Below are positions 1-9,561 of a stretch of DNA of 64,000 nucleotides, one piece after another; positions within the stretch are counted from its first letter, which is position 1, and every line of letters starts with the position of its first letter. The notes beneath the pieces are model-generated. The model had not been told where the DNA came from. It worked only from the letters and a program-made list of their open reading frames with translations, and searched no databases. The DNA lies in assembly GCA_019245415.1 (NCBI GenBank), contig JAFARO010000004.1, positions 186,001 to 250,000 on the forward strand, written 5' to 3'. The DNA is from Alphaproteobacteria bacterium. Lineage in GTDB: Bacteria > Pseudomonadota > Alphaproteobacteria > Micropepsales > Micropepsaceae. The translations under genes were made by a program, and so were the position numbers.

Positions 1-16
1 CAGGACGCGAGGGGCG

Positions 17-442
17 ATGTCGTTTTCGGAACGGATTTCGCCGCTGCTGGGGCGGCTGGCTTTGGCGTGGTTTTTTCTGGCGGCAGCGGTCCGGATGGGC
101 AGCGATTGGGACACCCAGGTGGAGCTGCTCGCCATGGCTCATCTGCCGGCGCCGCCGGTGCTGCTTGCGCTCTCGCTGATCGTGATGGTCTTGGGAGGCC
201 TCTCGCTGCTCTTCGGGTTCCACGCGCGCCATGGTGCGGTCCTGCTCTTCGGCTTCACCGCGCTGGTGACGGTGCTGATGCAGGATTATTGGCATGTGGC
301 CAATGTCGTCGAGCGAGCCACGCGCTATGAGATTTTCGCCCGCAATGTCGCGATCGCCGGAGGACTGTTGATGATCGTCGGCATGGGGGCCGGGCCATTC
401 GCGCTCGACAACCGCGCCGCGGGGCAGAAGAAGAAACGCTAG
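17..442 (+). CDS. DoxX family membrane protein
   Basis: The 141-residue product has four hydrophobic segments (about residues 10-27, 45-68, 72-90 and 108-128) and a basic tail ending in four Lys/Arg, a layout typical of the small DoxX/DoxD-like inner-membrane family. Family members are linked to redox or thiosulfate chemistry, but nothing here fixes a substrate. A GAGGGG ribosome site lies just before the ATG. The last four bases (CTAG, 439-442) are shared with the stop codon of the convergent acetyltransferase gene. The family is reasonably clear; the function is not. Confidence 0.75.
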   Translation: MSFSERISPLLGRLALAWFFLAAAVRMGSDWDTQVELLAMAHLPAPPVLLALSLIVMVLGGLSLLFGFHARHGAVLLFGFTALVTVLMQDYWHVANVVERATRYEIFARNVAIAGGLLMIVGMGAGPFALDNRAAGQKKKR

Positions 443-987
443 ACCTTCGCGGGGGCCACAGCCGCGCCGGCGGCGCAGACCGGATCGTCGATGCGCGCGC
501 GGCGCACGTCGCCCCGCAAATTCTCGAGCGCCTCCTTCTGGAGCCCCAGCCCAAGAATTCGTGCCGGATCGACCGGTCCGGGAAAGCGCACGCTGCCGCG
601 CGGCAATTTCGCGAAGCCGACGCGGGCGTAATAGGGCTCGTCGCCCACAAGGATGATGCTGGCGTGTCCGAGCACGCGCGCTCTCTCGATGCCGCGGCGC
701 ATAAGATCGATGCCGATCCCGCGGCCGCGCAGTCCCTGTTTCACGGCGAGCGGGCCGAGCAGCAGCGACGATGCATCGCCCACCGCGATCGGCCAGAACC
801 GCACCGAGCCTACCAGCTCCGCGTTCTCGACGGCGACAAACCCGAGTTCCGAAACCGGCTGGACACCTTCGCGCAGGCGATAGGCCGATTTGGCGTGGCG
901 GCCCGGCCCGAAGGCGTCATTGTCGAGCGCGAGCACAGCGCCCGCGTCGCCGGGTTCCTCCGGCCTGATCTCCCATCCCGCCGCCAT
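439..987 (-). CDS. GNAT family N-acetyltransferase
   Basis: The 182-residue protein has a GNAT fold pattern. There is a beta-strand 'LLLGPLAV' followed by the acyl-CoA pyrophosphate loop 'GLRGRGIG' (about residues 85-92), then a helix 'LMRRGIERARVLG' and the late-fold segment 'GDEPYYARVGF', a signature of the YhbS-like subgroup. It should transfer an acetyl group from acetyl-CoA to an unknown small-molecule or protein amine in the cytoplasm. It is convergent with the DoxX gene (4-base overlap) and divergent from the SDR gene by 38 bases. Confidence 0.85.
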   Translation of the reverse strand: MAAGWEIRPEEPGDAGAVLALDNDAFGPGRHAKSAYRLREGVQPVSELGFVAVENAELVGSVRFWPIAVGDASSLLLGPLAVKQGLRGRGIGIDLMRRGIERARVLGHASIILVGDEPYYARVGFAKLPRGSVRFPGPVDPARILGLGLQKEALENLRGDVRRARIDDPVCAAGAAVAPAKV

Positions 988-1025
988 CGTGCTAGCCTTG
1001 TCCCTTCGATGACGGAGGTAATCCC

Positions 1026-1943
1026 ATGGGCGTGCTCGCTGGCAAGGTCGTTCTGGTCACCGGAGGTGCGAACGGCATCGGCAAGGAATGCGCCCTGCTC
1101 GCGGCGCGCGAAGGCGCCAAAGTCGTCGTCAACGATCTGGGCGGCGGCGCCGGTGGCGGCGACGCGGGCTCCGCCGGTCCGGCGGAAGAGGTCGCCGCGC
1201 AGATCCGCAAGGAGGGCGGCGAGGCGGTGTCCAATTCCGACAGCGTCTCGAACCGCAAGGGCGTAGCCCAGATGATCGAACAGGCAATGGACACCTATCA
1301 GGGCCTGCACGCGATCATCAGCCCCGCCGGCATTCTGCGCGACAAGATGTTTCACAAGATGAGCGACGAGGAATGGGACATCGTCGTCGATGTGCACCTG
1401 AACGGCAGCTACAATATCTGCCGCGCCGCGATCAACCATTTCCGCGATCAGGAAGACGGCTCCTTCGTCCTCTTCACCTCGACCAGCGGTCTGATCGGCA
1501 ATATAGGGCAGGCGAACTACGCCGCGGCGAAGATGGGCATCGTGGGACTGTCACGCATCGTCGCGATGGAGGGGGTGCAGAAGAACGTCCGCTCGAACGT
1601 CATCGCGCCGTTCGCCTGGTCGCGTCTGATCGCGACGATCCCGATCAAGGACGAGGCCTCGGCCAGGCGCGTCGAGCGCATGAAGAACCACATGCGCGCC
1701 GACCAAGTGGCGCAGTTGGCCGTGGCGCTCGCCTCGCCGGTCACCAAGGACGTCTCGGGGCAGATTTTCGTCGCGCGAGGCAACGAAATCTTCTTGATGA
1801 GCCAGCCGCGCCCGGTTCGGGGGCTGGCGCGGGTCGAGGGCTGGACGCCGCAGACCATTGCCGAGCATGCCATGCCTGCCCTCAAGCCGAGTTTCTTCGA
1901 TCTCGGCGCCACGACCAGCGTATTTGGCTGGGACCCCGTGTGA
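1026..1943 (+). CDS. SDR family NAD(P)-dependent oxidoreductase
   Basis: This 305-residue classical short-chain dehydrogenase has the cofactor motif TGGANGIG (residues 13-20), an acidic 'VVNDLGGG' strand-2 end that suggests NAD preference, and the catalytic Ser plus YAAAK (Tyr-x-x-x-Lys). The insertion after strand 2 and the overall length match the 3-hydroxyacyl-CoA dehydrogenase-like SDRs related to peroxisomal MFE-2. The canonical NNAG motif is replaced by 'ISPAG'. A good ribosome site (GGAGG, 1014-1018) precedes the ATG. It is followed by a strong hairpin terminator. The substrate is inferred only at family level. Confidence 0.88.
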   Translation: MGVLAGKVVLVTGGANGIGKECALLAAREGAKVVVNDLGGGAGGGDAGSAGPAEEVAAQIRKEGGEAVSNSDSVSNRKGVAQMIEQAMDTYQGLHAIISPAGILRDKMFHKMSDEEWDIVVDVHLNGSYNICRAAINHFRDQEDGSFVLFTSTSGLIGNIGQANYAAAKMGIVGLSRIVAMEGVQKNVRSNVIAPFAWSRLIATIPIKDEASARRVERMKNHMRADQVAQLAVALASPVTKDVSGQIFVARGNEIFLMSQPRPVRGLARVEGWTPQTIAEHAMPALKPSFFDLGATTSVFGWDPV

Positions 1944-1950
1944 GATGCGA

Positions 1951-1982
1951 AAACGCCCTCTCTCGGATGAGAGAGGGCGTTT
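1951..1982. terminator. Bidirectional hairpin terminator
   Basis: A perfect 14-bp stem (1951-1964 pairing with 1969-1982) closes a 4-base GGAT loop. The stem begins with AAA and ends with TTT, so it can act in both directions. It sits between the convergent SDR gene and the small exported-protein gene at 2005-2259 and probably terminates both. Confidence 0.85.
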
Positions 1983-2004
1983 CGAACGCGTCCGAGGTTA
2001 AGGC

Positions 2005-2259
2005 CTAGAACTCGACCCACACGCCATTGCGCCAGTAGCCCCGGCCCTCATGCTCGCGCCAGACGAAGCGCTCATGCGCGCGCCAGCGCCAGCTGTCGGG
2101 GTGTACCACCAGACCGAACTCGGGGCGGTACTCGTAGCGGTGGCCCCTGACGTGCCAGCATTCGCCTTCCCGGTTGCACACGATCATTGCGGAAGCGCTG
2201 GTGACGAGCGTGATCGTGCTCAGGACCAGGGCCGCCGCGCCAATTGCGATTTTCTTCAT
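2005..2259 (-). CDS. Small exported protein of unknown function
   Basis: The 84-residue product starts MKKIAIGAAALVLST and has a typical Sec signal peptide with likely cleavage after ASA (residue about 24). The mature part is rich in Trp, His, Arg and Tyr, has two cysteines (CNREGEC) and ends WRNGVWVEF. The start at 2259 was chosen over an upstream in-frame ATG because an AGGAG ribosome site lies 6-7 bases before it and the signal peptide begins there. It resembles the small His/Trp-rich periplasmic proteins common in Rhizobiales. I do not recognise a function. Confidence 0.75.
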   Translation of the reverse strand: MKKIAIGAAALVLSTITLVTSASAMIVCNREGECWHVRGHRYEYRPEFGLVVHPDSWRWRAHERFVWREHEGRGYWRNGVWVEF

Positions 2260-2343
2260 GCAAATCTCCTCTAAATTCCCTTGCCGGTAACCCAATAACG
2301 GTTGTTAAGGCATGGGGTTCATCGCCCCTCGCGACTCTTTCGT

Positions 2344-2802
2344 TTACCAATAAGGCGAGCGGGATTCCATCCCGGCGAACTCGCGCAGGCGGCGCCGGAC
2401 GGAAGGCGGTGTGTCCGCAGGTGGTGACAGCGGATCGACGAATTCCACCGCTCGGACCTCGAAATTGGGCACGAACTTGAACTGGGCGTCATCGATCTGA
2501 AAAAGAACGATGACATTGGTCGCCCAGCCGGACTTGCGCGTATAAAGCCCGAACTGCCGCGGCGCGGCACAGGAAAGCAGTCCGATCTCCTCGCGCATCT
2601 CGCGCAGCACCGCCTCCTCGGCCGGTTCCCCCCGGCCGACCCCGCCGCCGGGCAACAACCAGCCCTGGACATAGCTGTGGCGGACGAGCAGGACGCGTCC
2701 CTCGCGGACGATGAGGGCGCAGGCGGCATATGCAACCGGAGAGAGAAGTGCTTGGGCCGCAATCTTAAGAGAGAGGCCGAGCCGTCCCAGCAAAAGCGCC
2801 AT
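2344..2802 (-). CDS. Nudix hydrolase
   Basis: This 152-residue protein has a full Nudix box, G-x5-E-x7-R-E-M-R-E-E-I-G-L, beginning in 'GGGVGRGE' and ending 'REMREEIGLL', the Mg-binding catalytic helix of hydrolases of nucleoside diphosphates linked to another moiety. A hydrophobic N-terminal helix (about residues 1-30) precedes the fold. The start at 2802 gives a normal-length Nudix protein; longer in-frame extension would run into the divergent response-regulator gene. The substrate is unknown. Confidence 0.85.
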   Translation of the reverse strand: MALLLGRLGLSLKIAAQALLSPVAYAACALIVREGRVLLVRHSYVQGWLLPGGGVGRGEPAEEAVLREMREEIGLLSCAAPRQFGLYTRKSGWATNVIVLFQIDDAQFKFVPNFEVRAVEFVDPLSPPADTPPSVRRRLREFAGMESRSPYW

Positions 2803-2923
2803 GTCTTTCTTTCCGCTACGCCACCTGTAAGGCGATGATAACCGTTCCCCCGTAACTTGGGGTAGCAGCGTCTGCAGCTGGGTTTTCGCCCGGGCTAGAA
2901 CTGCTGGGGGCCATGGATTCGCG

Positions 2924-3436
2924 GTGAGTATCCGATACGAACATCTGAAGGCGCTGGTCGTCGAGGACAATCCGCACATGCGCGCACTCCTGCGCGCATT
3001 GCTGCTCGGAATGGGAATCGGCGAGGCCTTCGAGGCCGCGGACGGACAGCAGGCATTTGGACTGTTGCGCCGTCACAAGCCCGACTTCGTGCTCACCGAC
3101 CTGACGATGACGCCAATGGATGGCATCGCATTCACCCGCGACTTGCGGACCGCAGCCAATAGTCCCGATCCCTTCCTGCCGGTGATCATGATCAGCGGCC
3201 ACACCGAGCGCGCGCGGGTCACCGCCGCGCGTGATGCCGGGGTCACCGAGTTCCTGGCCAAGCCGGTGACGGCGCGCAACCTGTTCTTAAGGATCGCGGA
3301 AATCGTGGAGAGGCCGCGGCCCTTCGTGCGCTGCGGCGAGTATTTCGGCCCCGACCGGCGGCGTCACAACGATGCCTTCTACAATGGCCCCTGGCGGCGG
3401 GAAGAGGACCGGGAACGCAACGTCGCCATGGTTTAG
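2924..3436 (+). CDS. Single-domain response regulator (CheY-like)
   Basis: This 170-residue receiver domain has the acidic pair E14-D15, phosphoacceptor D59 in 'FVLTDLTMTPMDG', the switch Ser in 'IMISGH', and the conserved Lys in 'FLAKPV'. After the receiver comes a short tail with 'YFGPDRRR', which I have seen in alphaproteobacterial CheY-like proteins. There is no output domain, so it should work by protein contact. The start is GTG; an ATG at 2913 is out of frame and stops immediately. It lies 52 bases before motA, which suggests a link to motility control, though no partner kinase is in the window. Confidence 0.85.
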   Translation: MSIRYEHLKALVVEDNPHMRALLRALLLGMGIGEAFEAADGQQAFGLLRRHKPDFVLTDLTMTPMDGIAFTRDLRTAANSPDPFLPVIMISGHTERARVTAARDAGVTEFLAKPVTARNLFLRIAEIVERPRPFVRCGEYFGPDRRRHNDAFYNGPWRREEDRERNVAMV

Positions 3437-3488
3437 GGCTCCTTAAGTCCTTCGTTCGATACTGGCGCAAATTCTTCAGGCTTCTCCC

Positions 3489-4361
3489 ATGCTCCAAATC
3501 GGCGGCATCGTCATCCTCTTCGCCATGGTGTTCGGCGGCTTCCTGATTTCGGGAGGCTCCCTCGGCGTGATTCTCGAGGCGCTGCCGCACGAGATGATGA
3601 CCATCGGCGGAGCTGCGATCGCGGCCCTTCTGATTGGCGGATCGATGTATTCGCTGAAGAAGACCGGCGGCCAGATCACGAAGGTGATCTCCGGCCCGAA
3701 GTGGAAGCCCGCGGACTATCGCGACCTGCTGTCGCTGCTCTTCCTGCTTACGAAGACGATGAAATCGAAGGGGCTGATCGCGCTGGAAGCACATATCGAG
3801 AAGCCGGCGGATTCGCCGATATTCAGGCGCTTTCCCAGAATAGCCAGCGACCATTTCGCCTGCGACTTCATCTGCGACACGCTGCGCATGATGACGATGA
3901 GCCTTGAAGACCCGCACCAGGTCGAAGCGGCGATGGAAAAGCAGCTCGAGAAGCATCATCTCGAGGCGCTGGAGGGTCCAAGCGCGCTTCAGACCATGGC
4001 CGACGGCCTGCCGGCGCTCGGCATCGTCGCTGCGGTGCTCGGCGTCATCAAGACCATGGGCGCCATCAGCGAGCCGCCGGAAGTCTTGGGCCGCATGATC
4101 GGCTCGGCGCTGGTCGGAACCTTCATGGGCGTGTTCCTGGCCTACGGGATCGTCGGACCGATCGCCACGCGGCTGAAAGCCATCGTCGACGAAGAAGCCC
4201 ATTTCTATCATGTGATTCGTGACGTGCTGGTCGCCCATCTCCACGGCAACGCGGCCCAGGTCAGCGTCGAGATCGGCCGCGGCAGCGTTCCTTCCGAGGC
4301 CCAGCCGAGCTTCCAGGAACTGGAAGAAACCCTCAACAACATCCCGCCCGAACCGGCCTGA
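3489..4361 (+). CDS. motA: Flagellar motor stator protein MotA
   Basis: The 290-residue protein has the MotA layout: two N-terminal membrane helices, a large cytoplasmic loop with the conserved segment 'ALEAHIEKP', then two more helices containing the stator prolines P175 (in 'GLPALGIVAAVLG') and P224 (in 'AYGIVGPIATRL'). These match E. coli P173 and P222, which are needed for torque generation. MotA forms the proton channel with MotB, but no motB is in the window; the next gene is a porin. Separate motA and motB loci are known in other Alphaproteobacteria. The preceding CheY-like gene is probably co-transcribed. Confidence 0.93.
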   Translation: MLQIGGIVILFAMVFGGFLISGGSLGVILEALPHEMMTIGGAAIAALLIGGSMYSLKKTGGQITKVISGPKWKPADYRDLLSLLFLLTKTMKSKGLIALEAHIEKPADSPIFRRFPRIASDHFACDFICDTLRMMTMSLEDPHQVEAAMEKQLEKHHLEALEGPSALQTMADGLPALGIVAAVLGVIKTMGAISEPPEVLGRMIGSALVGTFMGVFLAYGIVGPIATRLKAIVDEEAHFYHVIRDVLVAHLHGNAAQVSVEIGRGSVPSEAQPSFQELEETLNNIPPEPA

Positions 4362-4404
4362 GCCTTGCTTCGGTTTACCATTCGAAAAATCAACACCCAA
4401 AACC

Positions 4405-4437
4405 CTATTGACTTGGTAGAGAATAGGAACATAAGTT
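4405..4437 (+). promoter_or_regulatory. Predicted promoter and palindromic operator of the sulfate-uptake operon
   Basis: In the 102-base gap after motA a TTGACT -35 element (4408-4413) is followed 17-18 bases later by ATAAGT/TAAGTT (4431-4437). An inverted repeat CTATT-N12-AATAG (4405-4409 and 4422-4426) overlaps the -35 and spacer, where a repressor or sulfur-responsive regulator could bind. It is read directly from the sequence; the regulator is not identified. Confidence 0.45.
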
Positions 4438-4463
4438 AGCCGCGAAATACGACGGAGGGGTCG

Positions 4464-5921
4464 ATGAGGATTTTGCGTACGGCGCTGCTCGGCGGCGCGG
4501 CTTTGATGATGGCGGCAACGGGGGCGCAGGCCGGAAAGGCCACGTCCAGCGGGACGTCGGCGCAAGGCGCGGCGGACCAGGCCAAGATCGATCAGCTCGA
4601 ACAGAGCATCCAGGACCTGGAGTCACAGGTTCAGGACCTGAAGCGCAGCACGGCCGATCAATATGCCGATCTGCAGAAGAACCAGGCGAAGCCCTCCGAC
4701 ATCAAGGTTTCGCTGGCGAACGGAAGGCCGACCATCAGCGGTCCCGACTTCACATTCGCATTGCGCTCGCTGGTCCAGTTCGACAGCGCCTATTACGGCC
4801 AGGGGAAACTTCCTGCGGGCATCGACTTTTCCAGCGGCAACGACTTCCGCCGGGCCCGCTTCGGCTTCGAAGGCACCGCCTTCAGCGACTGGTACTACAC
4901 CTTCATCTACGACTTCGGCGGCTCGGGCACCGAGGGCGCGACCATCGCCTCGGCCTATATCCAGTACAACGGCTTGGGGCCCGTGCATGTGCGCGCCGGT
5001 GCCTATCCGGTGCCGGAGAGCCTCGACGACGCCACCTCGGCAGCCGACCTGCTGTTCCTCGAGCGCGCGCAGCCGACCGATCTGGCGCGCAGCATGGCGG
5101 GCTCCGACGGCCGCGATGCTGCCACGGTCTTTGCCTATGACAACAACTACTTCGCCGCCGCGTCCTACTCGATGGGCCTGGTGGGCGAGGCCGCGAGCTT
5201 CGACGAGCAGGAGGCCGCGGTCGGCAAGCTCGCCTATCGGTTCGATTTCGGCGACGACACCAATGTCGTCTTCGGTGCCGATGGGACTTACATCTTCAAG
5301 TTCGCGGACGCGGCCGCGGGCGGAAATTCGCCGACGCCGATCCGCTTTCGCGAGCGGCCGGAGCTCAATGAGGACAGCCAGGGCATCCGCCTGATCGACA
5401 CAGGCTCGATCACCGCCGACAGCGCCTGGGAATACGGCTTCGAAGCGGCCGGCAACATCAAGAACCTGTACGCGCAGGGCGGCTGGTTCGGATACGGCTT
5501 GAATCGCCATGCGAGCACCTTGGCCGATCCGAATTTCGACGGCTGGTACCTGCAGGGGAGCTGGGTGCTGACAGGCGAAAGCAAGAAGTACCGTCCCGAA
5601 CTCGGCGCCTATGGCATTCCCAAGCCGGCGCAGAATTTCACCATCGACAAGGGCGGCCTGGGTGCTTGGGAAATCGCGGCGCGCTACAGCGATTTGAACC
5701 TCAACTACAACGAGGGCGTCGCCGGCAAAGCCACGCCGACCGGCGGCATCCGCGGCGGCGATCAGCGCATCTGGTCGGCCGGCATCAACTGGTATCCCAA
5801 CCCGGTGCTGCGCTTCATGCTGGACTATCAGCACGTCAGCGTGTCGCGACTGAATTCCTCGGGCGGCGATCTCGGTGCCGTGCTCGACGACGTGTCGCTG
5901 CGCCTGCAGTTGGCATTCTAA
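4464..5921 (+). CDS. OprP/OprO-type outer-membrane porin
   Basis: The 485-residue protein has a signal peptide (cleavage near AQA, residue 23), then a short coiled-coil stretch (about residues 38-72, '[18 protein letters not shown]'), then a beta-barrel with the 'RRARFGFEG' and '[11 protein letters not shown]' segments typical of phosphate-selective-type porins (OprP/OprO family), and a terminal Phe. In this context, directly before the sulfate ABC transporter genes with a TAATG stop/start overlap, it most likely passes sulfate or sulfonates across the outer membrane rather than phosphate. That substrate is an inference from position. Confidence 0.85.
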   Translation: MRILRTALLGGAALMMAATGAQAGKATSSGTSAQGAADQAKIDQLEQSIQDLESQVQDLKRSTADQYADLQKNQAKPSDIKVSLANGRPTISGPDFTFALRSLVQFDSAYYGQGKLPAGIDFSSGNDFRRARFGFEGTAFSDWYYTFIYDFGGSGTEGATIASAYIQYNGLGPVHVRAGAYPVPESLDDATSAADLLFLERAQPTDLARSMAGSDGRDAATVFAYDNNYFAAASYSMGLVGEAASFDEQEAAVGKLAYRFDFGDDTNVVFGADGTYIFKFADAAAGGNSPTPIRFRERPELNEDSQGIRLIDTGSITADSAWEYGFEAAGNIKNLYAQGGWFGYGLNRHASTLADPNFDGWYLQGSWVLTGESKKYRPELGAYGIPKPAQNFTIDKGGLGAWEIAARYSDLNLNYNEGVAGKATPTGGIRGGDQRIWSAGINWYPNPVLRFMLDYQHVSVSRLNSSGGDLGAVLDDVSLRLQLAF

Positions 5922-5932
5922 TGGAGCGCGGA

Positions 5933-6931
5933 ATGCGGAAACTTGCGATTTTTGCGGCGGCGCTGTCCCTTTGCGGCGCCGCCCATGCGGCAGACGTGAG
6001 CCTGCTCAACGTCAGCTACGATCCTACGCGCGAACTGTACAAGGACATCAACGCGGCGTTCGCGGCGCAGTGGAAGCAGAAGACCGGCGACACGCTCACC
6101 GTCAACATGTCGCATAACGGCTCCGGAGCGTCGTCGCGCGCCGTCATCGACGGTTTGGATGCCGATGTGGTAACTTTGGCGCTCGCCTATGACATCGACG
6201 CCATCGCCGACAAGGCGAAGCTGCTGCCGTCCAACTGGCAGAAGCGCCTGCCGCAGAATTCGACACCCTACACCTCGACTGTCGTTTTCCTGGTGCGCAA
6301 GGGCAACCCTTGGCACATCAAGGACTGGCCGGATCTGGTTCGTCCGGGGGTGCATGTGGTGACGCCGAATCCGAAGACGTCCGGGGGCGCACGCTGGTCG
6401 TATCTCGCGGCCTGGGCCTATGCGGAGAAAAAGCCCGGCGGCTCCTGGGAGAAAGCCAAGCAGTTCATCGCGGAACTCTACCGCCACGTGCCGGTCCTGG
6501 ACACCGGCGCGCGCGGTTCCACCACGACCTTTGCGCAGCGCGGCATCGGCGACGTGCTGTTGTCCTGGGAGAACGAGGCGCATCTGGCGCTAAAGGAAGC
6601 CGGCGGCGACAAGTTCGAGATCGTCTATCCGTCGAATTCGATCCTGGCCGAGCCGCCGGTTGCGGTCGTCGACAAGAATGCCGACCGCCACGGGACGCGA
6701 AAGGTGGCGGAAGCCTATCTCCAGTTCCTCTACAGCAAAGAGGCGCAGGAGATCGAGGCAAAGGATTTCTACAGGCCGCGCGACAAGGACATCTTGGCGG
6801 CGCATGCGAGGGATTTTCCCAACATCCCTCTCTACTCGATCGACGACGTGTTCGGCGGCTGGACCAAGGCCCAACAGGTCCATTTCTCCGACGGAGGCGT
6901 TTTCGATCAGATCTACAAACCAGGGCAGTAG
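5933..6931 (+). CDS. sbp: Sulfate ABC transporter periplasmic binding protein
   Basis: The 332-residue protein has a signal peptide ([19 protein letters not shown]) and the sulfate-binding-protein signatures '[13 protein letters not shown]', '[16 protein letters not shown]', '[10 protein letters not shown]' and '[19 protein letters not shown]'. Two in-frame starts exist: ATG 5921, overlapping the porin stop, and ATG 5933. The latter is preferred because GGAG sits at a good distance and the signal peptide begins there. It delivers sulfate (or thiosulfate) to the CysTWA permease encoded immediately downstream. Confidence 0.93.
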   Translation: MRKLAIFAAALSLCGAAHAADVSLLNVSYDPTRELYKDINAAFAAQWKQKTGDTLTVNMSHNGSGASSRAVIDGLDADVVTLALAYDIDAIADKAKLLPSNWQKRLPQNSTPYTSTVVFLVRKGNPWHIKDWPDLVRPGVHVVTPNPKTSGGARWSYLAAWAYAEKKPGGSWEKAKQFIAELYRHVPVLDTGARGSTTTFAQRGIGDVLLSWENEAHLALKEAGGDKFEIVYPSNSILAEPPVAVVDKNADRHGTRKVAEAYLQFLYSKEAQEIEAKDFYRPRDKDILAAHARDFPNIPLYSIDDVFGGWTKAQQVHFSDGGVFDQIYKPGQ

Positions 6932-6934
6932 ACC

Positions 6935-7780
6935 TTGGCAGCTCTTGCACTCCCCCTGCCTAAATTCCGAAGCCGGAGCGCGTTGCCCGGCTTCGGTTTT
7001 TCTTTGGGGGTCACACTTTTCTATCTGAGCGCGCTGGTTCTGATCCCGCTGGCGGCCCTCATCATCCGGCCCTGGGAGATGGGATTTGATGGCTTCTGGG
7101 CCGCAGTGACGACACCGCGCGTTCTCGCCGCGCTCAAGCTTTCCTTCGGCGCCGCGGCGATCGCGGCCGCGATCAATTCGGTGTTCGGACTGATCGTGGC
7201 GTGGGTCCTGGTGCGATACCGCTTTCCCGGCCGCAAGTTCATCGATGCATTTGTCGATCTTCCCTTCGCATTGCCGACCGCGGTTGCCGGCATTGCGCTT
7301 TCCGCGCTTTACGCCCCGAACGGCTGGATCGGCGCGCCGCTGGCGAAACTGGGCATCAAGGTCGCCTTTACGCCGACGGGCGTGCTGGTGGCGCTGATCT
7401 TCATCGGACTGCCCTTCGTGGTGCGTACGCTCGAGCCGGTGCTGGCCGACCTGTCGCGCGATGCCGAGGAAGCCGCCGCGACTTTGGGTGCGACACGCCT
7501 GCAATCCTTTCGCCGGGTGATCCTGCCGTCGCTTCTGCCGACCCTGCTGACGGGGACCGCAATGGCGTTCGCGCGGGGCGTCGGCGAATACGGCTCGGTG
7601 ATCTTCATCGCCGGCAATCTGCCGGGGGTTTCGGAGATCGCGCCGCTGATGATCATCATCAAGCTGCAGGAGTACGACTACGCCGGCGCCGCGGCGATCG
7701 GCGTGGTGATGCTAGGCGCGTCCTTCGTCTTCCTGTTTGCGCTCAATGCGCTTCAGGCCTGGAGCGCATCGCGGCGATGA
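6935..7780 (+). CDS. cysT: Sulfate ABC transporter permease CysT
   Basis: The 281-residue permease has six predicted membrane helices and the binding-protein-dependent EAA loop in '[20 protein letters not shown]' (about residues 184-203). '[15 protein letters not shown]' and '[16 protein letters not shown]' are characteristic of CysT/CysU. It starts with TTG, three bases after the sbp stop, and its stop overlaps the cysW start in ATGA. It forms the sulfate channel with CysW. Confidence 0.93.
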   Translation: MAALALPLPKFRSRSALPGFGFSLGVTLFYLSALVLIPLAALIIRPWEMGFDGFWAAVTTPRVLAALKLSFGAAAIAAAINSVFGLIVAWVLVRYRFPGRKFIDAFVDLPFALPTAVAGIALSALYAPNGWIGAPLAKLGIKVAFTPTGVLVALIFIGLPFVVRTLEPVLADLSRDAEEAAATLGATRLQSFRRVILPSLLPTLLTGTAMAFARGVGEYGSVIFIAGNLPGVSEIAPLMIIIKLQEYDYAGAAAIGVVMLGASFVFLFALNALQAWSASRR

Positions 7781-8634
7781 CCCCTATGCTGCGCCCGCGC
7801 GCTCCCACCGACGATCATCCGCTGACCAAGCTCGTCCTCAGCCTGGTCGCGGTAGGCTTCATCGCCTTGTTTCTGCTGATGCCGCTCGTCACGGTGTTCT
7901 GGGAAGCCCTGGCGCAAGGAATGGATTCGGCGATTGCCGCCTTGCGCGAGCCGGACGCGCTGTCGGCGATCCAGCTCAGCTTCACGGTCGCGGCCATAGC
8001 GGTGCCATGCAATGCATTGTTCGGGCTTGCTGCGGCCTGGTGTGTCACGAAATTCGATTTCATCGGCAAGAATCTGCTGGTCACCCTGATCGACATCCCG
8101 TTCTCGGTCTCGCCGGTGGTTTCCGGCCTTGTCTACATGCTGATCTTCGGCCTGCAGGGCTGGCTGGGCCAGGATCTGCGCGATCACGGCATCAAGATCG
8201 TCTTCGCGCTGCCGGGCATCGTGCTCGCGACGATTTTCGTCACCTTTCCGTTCGTGGCCCGCGAGTTGATCCCGCTGATGAGCGAGCAGGGTCGCGACGA
8301 GGAGGAGGCCGCCGTCTCACTGGGCGCGTCGGGCTGGTCGACCTTGCGGCGCGTGACCCTGCCCAACATCAAATGGGCGCTGCTCTACGGCGTGCTGCTT
8401 TGCAACGCGCGCGCGATGGGCGAGTTCGGCGCGGTCTCGGTGGTGAGCGGGCATATCCGCGGGCTGACCGATACGATGCCGCTCCATGTCGAGGTGCTCT
8501 ACAACGACTACCAGTACGCCGCGGCGTTTGCGGTGGCAGCGCTGCTGGCCTTGCTCGCGCTGGTCACGCTCGGGATCAAATCCTTGCTCGAATGGCAGTT
8601 CGCAGGCGAGATTGCCGCCACGCATTCGCACTGA
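7777..8634 (+). CDS. cysW: Sulfate ABC transporter permease CysW
   Basis: The 285-residue permease has an EAA loop '[20 protein letters not shown]' and the CysW segments '[20 protein letters not shown]' and '[20 protein letters not shown]'. The start is the ATG of the ATGA overlap with cysT; longer in-frame extension would lie wholly within cysT. It pairs with CysT in the inner membrane. The C-terminus is shorter than in many CysW proteins but complete. Confidence 0.93.
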   Translation: MTPMLRPRAPTDDHPLTKLVLSLVAVGFIALFLLMPLVTVFWEALAQGMDSAIAALREPDALSAIQLSFTVAAIAVPCNALFGLAAAWCVTKFDFIGKNLLVTLIDIPFSVSPVVSGLVYMLIFGLQGWLGQDLRDHGIKIVFALPGIVLATIFVTFPFVARELIPLMSEQGRDEEEAAVSLGASGWSTLRRVTLPNIKWALLYGVLLCNARAMGEFGAVSVVSGHIRGLTDTMPLHVEVLYNDYQYAAAFAVAALLALLALVTLGIKSLLEWQFAGEIAATHSH

Positions 8635-8648
8635 AGAGGCCTGCCGCC

Positions 8649-9458
8649 ATGTCCCTGGTCATCGAGCACGTCGCCAAGCGGTTCGAACGTTTCCCGGCGC
8701 TCAAGGGCGTGAGCCTGACCGCGCCGAAGGGCTGCTTTCTGGCGCTGCTCGGTCCGTCCGGTTCGGGCAAGACGACCTTGCTGCGCATTCTTGGAGGCCT
8801 GGAATTCGCCGACGCGGGCCGCGTCGCGTTCGACGACCTGGATTGGCTGGCGCTGCCGGCGCGCGAGCGCCGGGCAGGATTCGTCTTCCAGCAATACGCG
8901 CTGTTCCGCCATATGACGGTGGCGAAGAACATCGCCTTCGGGCTCAGCATAAGGCCGCGCCGCACGCGGCCAACCCGTGCGGAGATCGCACGGCGCGTCG
9001 AAGAGCTCCTGGCGCTGGTGCAGCTCGAGGGGCTCGGCAAGCGCTACCCAAGCCAACTCTCGGGAGGCCAAAGGCAGCGCGTCGCGCTCGCCCGCGCGCT
9101 TGCGATCGAGCCGCGCATGCTGTTGCTCGACGAGCCCTTCGGCGCGCTCGACGCACGGGTGCGCAAGGACCTGCGCCATTGGCTGCGCGGCCTGCACGAA
9201 AGGCTGGGGGTTACCACGGTGTTCGTGACCCACGATCAGGACGAGGCGCTCGAGCTGGCCGATCTGGTTGCAGTGCTGAACCAGGGCCGGATCGAACAGA
9301 TCGCGACCCCGGCCGAGCTGCGGGCCCATCCGGCGTCAGACTTTGTCGCAGATTTCCTCGGCCAGGCGGTTCCGGGCGGCGGTGTGGTCCCGCTTCGCAC
9401 CGCACGCGCGCCAACCCTCAAGGGAAAAATCTTCAAGCGATCCGAGGAAAATCCATAA
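8649..9458 (+). CDS. cysA: Sulfate ABC transporter ATPase CysA (short form)
   Basis: The 269-residue ATPase has Walker [10 protein letters not shown] (K41), the Q-loop in 'FVFQQYALF', signature [15 protein letters not shown] (137-151), Walker [12 protein letters not shown] and the H-loop 'FVTHDQDEA'. It energises sulfate import by CysTW. E. coli CysA is about 365 residues; this protein ends about 30 residues after the 'DFVADFLG' end of the ATPase domain and so lacks the C-terminal regulatory (TOBE-like) domain. There is no sign of a frameshift. It is the last gene of the operon. Confidence 0.92.
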   Translation: MSLVIEHVAKRFERFPALKGVSLTAPKGCFLALLGPSGSGKTTLLRILGGLEFADAGRVAFDDLDWLALPARERRAGFVFQQYALFRHMTVAKNIAFGLSIRPRRTRPTRAEIARRVEELLALVQLEGLGKRYPSQLSGGQRQRVALARALAIEPRMLLLDEPFGALDARVRKDLRHWLRGLHERLGVTTVFVTHDQDEALELADLVAVLNQGRIEQIATPAELRAHPASDFVADFLGQAVPGGGVVPLRTARAPTLKGKIFKRSEENP

Positions 9459-9561
9459 CTCTTATCCATGGAGTCAAATGCGCGGACGGGGTACAAGCCC
9501 GGACGGGAGGGCCCCGTTATGCTGCCGGATGGCCCATCCCGGTCTTGCCTTCGGGGGTATC

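Noticed and set aside
2260-2295. An upstream ATG giving 12 more residues for the small exported protein
   Set aside because: The extension would hide the signal peptide, and a proper ribosome site lies before the inner ATG.
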